From positions 1 through 9,280 of the forward strand of contig JAPONU010000292.1 of NCBI GenBank assembly GCA_026713745.1: a DNA stretch of 9,280 nucleotides, given 5' to 3'. The translations under genes were made by a program, and so were the position numbers. The notes beneath the pieces were generated by a model that saw only the letters and a program-made list of their open reading frames with translations, was not told the DNA's origin and searched no databases. Numbering within the stretch: the first letter of the stretch is position 1; every line of letters starts with the position of its first letter. Shown piece after piece: positions 6,947 through 9,280 of this stretch. Source of the DNA: a bacterium (lineage in GTDB: Bacteria; Actinomycetota; Acidimicrobiia; Acidimicrobiales; CATQHL01).

Positions 6947-6953
6947 TCGCACG

Positions 6954-6959
6954 AACTTA
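6954..6959 (-). promoter_or_regulatory. -10 box of the downstream LysM gene
   Basis: TAAGTT (TANNNT) on the minus strand, 7 nt before GTG 6946, consistent with a leaderless transcript. TTGACT motifs lie upstream but not at standard spacing. Confidence 0.4.
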
Positions 6960-7024
6960 GTCAACCGGGAGTGATCCGGGTAATCGACACGACCGGTTTG
7001 CCGGCGGGGAGTCAACAGCGTCAA

Positions 7025-7039
7025 GACGGTGACACCGTC
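7025..7039. promoter_or_regulatory. 15-bp dyad between the LysM genes
   Basis: GACGGTG, a central A, then CACCGTC: perfect 7-base arms. It begins 9 bp past the stop of the upstream LysM gene. On the minus strand TTGACG follows at once, then TTGACT. It could be an operator for the downstream LysM gene or a short hairpin reducing read-through. As a hairpin it would need to open its centre and has no U-run. Confidence 0.35.
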
Positions 7040-7048
7040 CCGGCTCCG

Positions 7049-7495
7049 CTACCCGCCGGCGAGGGGGATTGTCAGGGTGTCGCCCTCGAAGATGACATCG
7101 GGATTGCTGATGTTGTTGGCCTCGGTAAGGGCGTCGAGGGTGACGCCGAACCGCTGGGCGATGCTGAACAGGGTGTCGCCCGGCTCCACCGTGTAGAGCA
7201 CAATGCCGTCCTCGCCTACATCGGGGGGTTGAGTCGCCACAGTCGTCGCGGTGGTCGGCGTGACGGGATCCGGCGTCGCGGTGGTCGACGTGACGGGCGG
7301 CCGGGTGGTCGGTGTGACGATCCCTGGCGTCGTTGTCGTCGGATCAGTCGCGGGAGGCGGCGTCACCGTTCGCTCCGTGGTGGTGGGCGATTCGCCGGCC
7401 CCTTCGTCTTCGCCGAAGCACGAAGTGAGCACCAAAGCAAGCGCGACGGTGAGTCCGATCAGGGCGAAACGCCTGCGAGAACCAGTTCGAGACAT
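7049..7495 (-). CDS. LysM-domain lipoprotein (first of a tandem pair)
   Basis: Predicted exported lipoprotein that binds the cell wall, paralogous to the next gene downstream. Its 148 residues comprise a signal peptide (RRR at 7-9, core FALIGLTVALALVLTSC, lipidated C26), a long Thr/Pro stalk (about 36-92) that is probably extended and perhaps glycosylated, and one C-terminal LysM domain (about 99-148) containing YTVEPGDTLFSIAQRFGVTLD and NNISNPD. The stalk contains a near-exact 10-residue internal repeat around VTPTTAT. ATG 7495 is chosen because it gives a compact signal peptide and has TAGGCT 7 nt upstream; earlier in-frame codons only add residues without a sensible signal. It is divergent from the DUF3499-like gene and probably the first gene of the minus-strand cluster. 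Confidence 0.9.
   Translation of the reverse strand: MSRTGSRRRFALIGLTVALALVLTSCFGEDEGAGESPTTTERTVTPPPATDPTTTTPGIVTPTTRPPVTSTTATPDPVTPTTATTVATQPPDVGEDGIVLYTVEPGDTLFSIAQRFGVTLDALTEANNISNPDVIFEGDTLTIPLAGG
7245..7297 (-). repeat. Tandem 23-bp repeat, period 30, in the LysM stalk
   Basis: Copies at 7245-7267 and 7275-7297 differ at one base. A more diverged third copy starts near 7301. The period of 30 keeps frame and encodes ten stalk residues, so copy-number change would lengthen or shorten the stalk without breaking the protein. Confidence 0.7.
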
Positions 7496-7502
7496 GCTGC
7501 AA

Positions 7503-7508
7503 AGCCTA
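7503..7508 (-). promoter_or_regulatory. -10 box of the upstream LysM gene
   Basis: TAGGCT on the minus strand, 7 nt before ATG 7495, with no Shine-Dalgarno. This suggests leaderless transcription of the first LysM gene. No good -35 is visible. Confidence 0.4.
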
Positions 7509-7581
7509 CACGTACCGTCGCGGCAACTAGGGGATCTCGTAACGGTGTGTACAAATCCCCCGGTCGGGCGTGTCCCGGCAG

Positions 7582-7587
7582 TACGTT
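7582..7587 (+). promoter_or_regulatory. -10 box of the DUF3499-like gene
   Basis: TACGTT (TANNNT) lies 6 nt before ATG 7594 on the plus strand, with no Shine-Dalgarno, so a leaderless mRNA is likely. The 98-bp divergent region to the LysM gene also contains an imperfect inverted repeat, TACAC-GT-ACCGT (7507-7518) against ACGGTGTGTA (7542-7551). Confidence 0.4.
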
Positions 7588-7593
7588 TGGTGT

Positions 7594-8034
7594 ATGGACG
7601 GAATCCACCCCGGAGGTGGAGCGGCCGCAATCGTGACCGAGCCTGCTGTGACGTCGGCCCGTAACGGGGCCCGCGACGCGATCGGCTGTGCCCACATGCT
7701 GTGTCCCGAGCCCGCAACAGCACTGCTCCTCTTCGATGCCCGCGTGACCGCGGCCTGGCTCGTGGACATCGAAGGAAGGGCGTGGCGCGGGTTGCCCATG
7801 TGCTCGGCGCACGCCAACCGGTTCCGGCCACCGGTCGGCTGGGTGCTCTCGGACCAGCGGTCCCGTGCCAACCGGCAACGCTCCGGCACCGAGAGTTCCG
7901 CTCCGGAACCGGCGCCGTCCGTCACCGAACCCGCCGACGGATCCCGGCCCGAGGATCCCCCGCCGGCCCCCGAGCCGGCCCCGACGCCCCTGCTCACCCG
8001 GGCGTTCCGTACAACCGCGCAAGCCTCGATCTGA
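7594..8034 (+). CDS. DUF3499-like protein with Pro-rich tail
   Basis: The 146 residues fall into two parts. Residues 30-86 resemble DUF3499, an actinobacterial family of unknown function. They contain C32 and C37 followed by PEPATALLLFD, then AAWLVDIEG, and finally MCSAHANRFRPPVGW with C70 and H73. The C-x4-C and C-x2-H spacing suggests one bound zinc. After a basic stretch comes a Pro/Glu-rich, probably disordered tail (about 96-132) ending in LLTRAFRTTAQ, which looks like a short helical docking motif. The family assignment rests on my recall of its conserved pattern, not a search. ATG 7594 is preferred over GTG 7570 because TACGTT sits 6 nt upstream. No signal peptide is present, so it is cytoplasmic. 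The propeller gene follows within 13-34 bp and is probably co-transcribed. Confidence 0.82.
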   Translation: MDGIHPGGGAAAIVTEPAVTSARNGARDAIGCAHMLCPEPATALLLFDARVTAAWLVDIEGRAWRGLPMCSAHANRFRPPVGWVLSDQRSRANRQRSGTESSAPEPAPSVTEPADGSRPEDPPPAPEPAPTPLLTRAFRTTAQASI

Positions 8035-8241
8035 CGCCGCCGCCTGAGTGCGGCACACTCGCGGTTCGGTGGACACCTCGTCACGCGCCGCCCCGGCGCG
8101 TGTCACGCTGCTCGGGCTCTCGGCGCTCGTTGCCCTCGTATTGCCGGTTCTGCTGATCGGCACCACAGAGCGCGCGGGGGAGGTGCCCGCCGGCTCCACA
8201 CACGACCCGCCGCCGGCGCCCGACCCTGCCCCGCTGCCGGT

Positions 8242-8251
8242 CCCCCCCCCC
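8242..8251 (+). repeat. Run of ten C at the first frameshift
   Basis: Eleven C would keep the Pro-rich linker in one frame (PVPPPQLPATSAPVPPPE). With ten, the anchor frame ends at the TGA at 8393-8395. It is the longest single-base run I see in the window and a natural place for a slip in replication or sequencing. Confidence 0.85.
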
Positions 8252-8545
8252 AACTGCCGGCAACCTCCGCGCCCGTTCCCCCGCCGGAATCGCCCGGGAC
8301 ACCGCCGGACCCTGCCCCGCCGCCCGAGCCGCCGACCTGGGTGGACGGCGCATCCTTCGGCCGGCCTCCCGCCGGCACGACACAGGGCGTGTTGACCTTC
8401 CGCGGTTCGCCGACCCGCAGCTGGTACGGAACGGGCCCGGTGCCGACCAACCCGCGGATGCTCTGGCGGTACCCGCAGAACAGCGACATGTGCGCCGAGT
8501 CCAGCTATCACGGCGAGATCGTCCGGTGGTGCGGCACGGGCTGGA

Positions 8546-8550
8546 CCGCC
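8546..8550 (+). other. Second frameshift site in the propeller gene
   Basis: The frame reading GTGWT before this point changes to the frame reading QPAVFE after it. One added G within CCGCC restores an uninterrupted GTGWTGQPAVFE, a sequence typical of propeller blades. Confidence 0.75.
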
Positions 8551-9280
8551 AGCCTGCCGTCTTCGAACGCAACGGGCGCACCTGGCTGGTGTTCGGCGCA
8601 TTCGACAATCACGTCCATTTCCTCGACGCCGCCACTGGCCGGCAACTGCTCCCGCCCTTCGAGACCGGAGACCTCATCAAGACCTCGGTCACGATCGATC
8701 CGGACGAGTACCCGCTGGCGTACCTCGGATCTCGCGACAACTACTTCCGGATCGTGGCCTTCGACAGAGCCGAGCCGATCGAACTGTGGCGGCTGGGTGC
8801 CTACGACGTGTCGCCCACCCTGTGGAACGACGACTGGGACTCCAGCCCGCTCGTGATCGACGATTATCTCTTCCTGGGCGGGGAGAACAGCCGGTTCTTC
8901 GTCATCCGCCTGAACCGGGGCTACGACGCCGACGGCCTCGTGACCGTGGCGCCCGAGTTGCTGTTCCACTGGGCGGGTTGGGACGACCAACTGCTGGCGG
9001 ATCTGGCCGAGTCCGATGCGGGCCACTTCAACGTGGCGATCGAATCCTCTCCGGCCATCTGGGAGAACACCCTCTACTTCGCCAACTCGGGCGGGCTCGT
9101 GACGGGCTGGGACATCTCGGGGCTCGCCGAGGGCGTCACGCCCCAACAGGTCTTCCGATTCTGGGCGGGCGACGACATCGACGCCACGCCGATCGTCGAT
9201 GAGGAGGGATACCTGTATCTCGGTGTGGAGTACGAGGAGCGGGACACGGCACGCGCTCGGGAGGTGGGCCAGCTCGTCAA

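Larger units (their letters stand above)
8048..9280 (+). pseudogene. PQQ-like beta-propeller membrane protein, two frameshifts, 3' end beyond window
   Basis: One gene read in three frames. Frame A (GTG 8048 or 8069 to about 8250) encodes an N-terminal membrane anchor, VTLLGLSALVALVLPVLLIG, and the start of a Pro-rich linker. Frame B (about 8254-8547) continues the linker and enters a domain with GVLTFRGSPTRSWYGTGP, LWRYP and WCGTGW. Frame C (8550 to the edge, no stop) carries beta-propeller blades: PAVFERNGRTWLVFGAFDN, VHFLDAATGR, SSPLVIDDYLFLGG, SSPAIWENTLYFANS, ATPIVDEEGYLYLG. Each junction is repaired by adding one base, and coding character is undamaged on both sides. Hence it is either a recently broken gene, a phase-variable gene (first site), or intact with two sequence errors. 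The propeller would face outside, as a scaffold or sensor; binding of PQQ itself is not implied. No Shine-Dalgarno decides the start. Confidence 0.8.

Noticed and set aside
7459..8601. Minus-strand 380-codon frame opposite the DUF3499-like and propeller genes
   Set aside because: Arg/Gly-rich shadow frame; the plus strand carries the recognisable domains.
8508..9146. Minus-strand 212-codon frame opposite the propeller
   Set aside because: The plus strand reads as beta-propeller blades; this frame is their reverse shadow.
1..9280. CRISPR arrays, tRNA or rRNA genes, insertion sequences, toxin-antitoxin pairs, phage genes
   Set aside because: Looked for on both strands; no regularly spaced repeats, tRNA-like cloverleaf, transposase motif or phage gene was seen.

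Overview
This is a GC-rich window, roughly two-thirds G+C by eye. It looks like the chromosome of an actinobacterium. Evidence for that: GTG/TTG starts are common; several genes have a TANNNT -10 box 6-9 nt before the start codon and no Shine-Dalgarno, the layout of leaderless mRNAs; lipoproteins have Thr/Pro-rich stalks; and there is a DUF3499-like gene, a family known mainly from Actinobacteria. A class-level guess of Acidimicrobiia or a relative is inference only. No rRNA, tRNA, CRISPR, transposase or phage gene is visible.

Layout. Positions 1-3406 (minus strand) hold an ABC exporter operon: a LolD/MacB-type ATPase followed by a large FtsX-like permease that runs off the left edge. A 16-bp hairpin (3579-3613) and an AT-rich island (3481-3530) separate it from a 1-Cys peroxiredoxin gene (3636-4271, minus). 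The peroxiredoxin gene is divergent from a plus-strand lipoprotein with an Ig-like domain and an SGNH hydrolase domain (about 4326-5660). A perfect 14-bp palindrome lies in the divergent promoter region. Converging on the hydrolase gene is a minus-strand cluster. In transcription order it encodes two paralogous LysM lipoproteins (7049-7495, then 6521-6946), a 63-residue zinc-ribbon protein (6250-6441) and a 170-residue single-pass membrane protein of unknown function (5676-6188). Divergent from the LysM genes, on the plus strand, are a DUF3499-like protein (7594-8034) and a membrane-anchored PQQ-like beta-propeller protein (8048 to the right edge). The propeller gene is interrupted by two single-base frameshifts, one of them in a run of ten C.

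The shared theme is the cell envelope: an FtsX-family exporter, three lipoproteins (one hydrolase and two likely peptidoglycan binders), a single-pass membrane protein and an anchored propeller. I see no strong evidence of a novel defence or mobile system. The items most worth a second look are the double-frameshifted propeller gene, the palindrome between the peroxiredoxin and hydrolase genes, the LysM pair with identical signal-peptide lengths, and the recurring leaderless promoter pattern.
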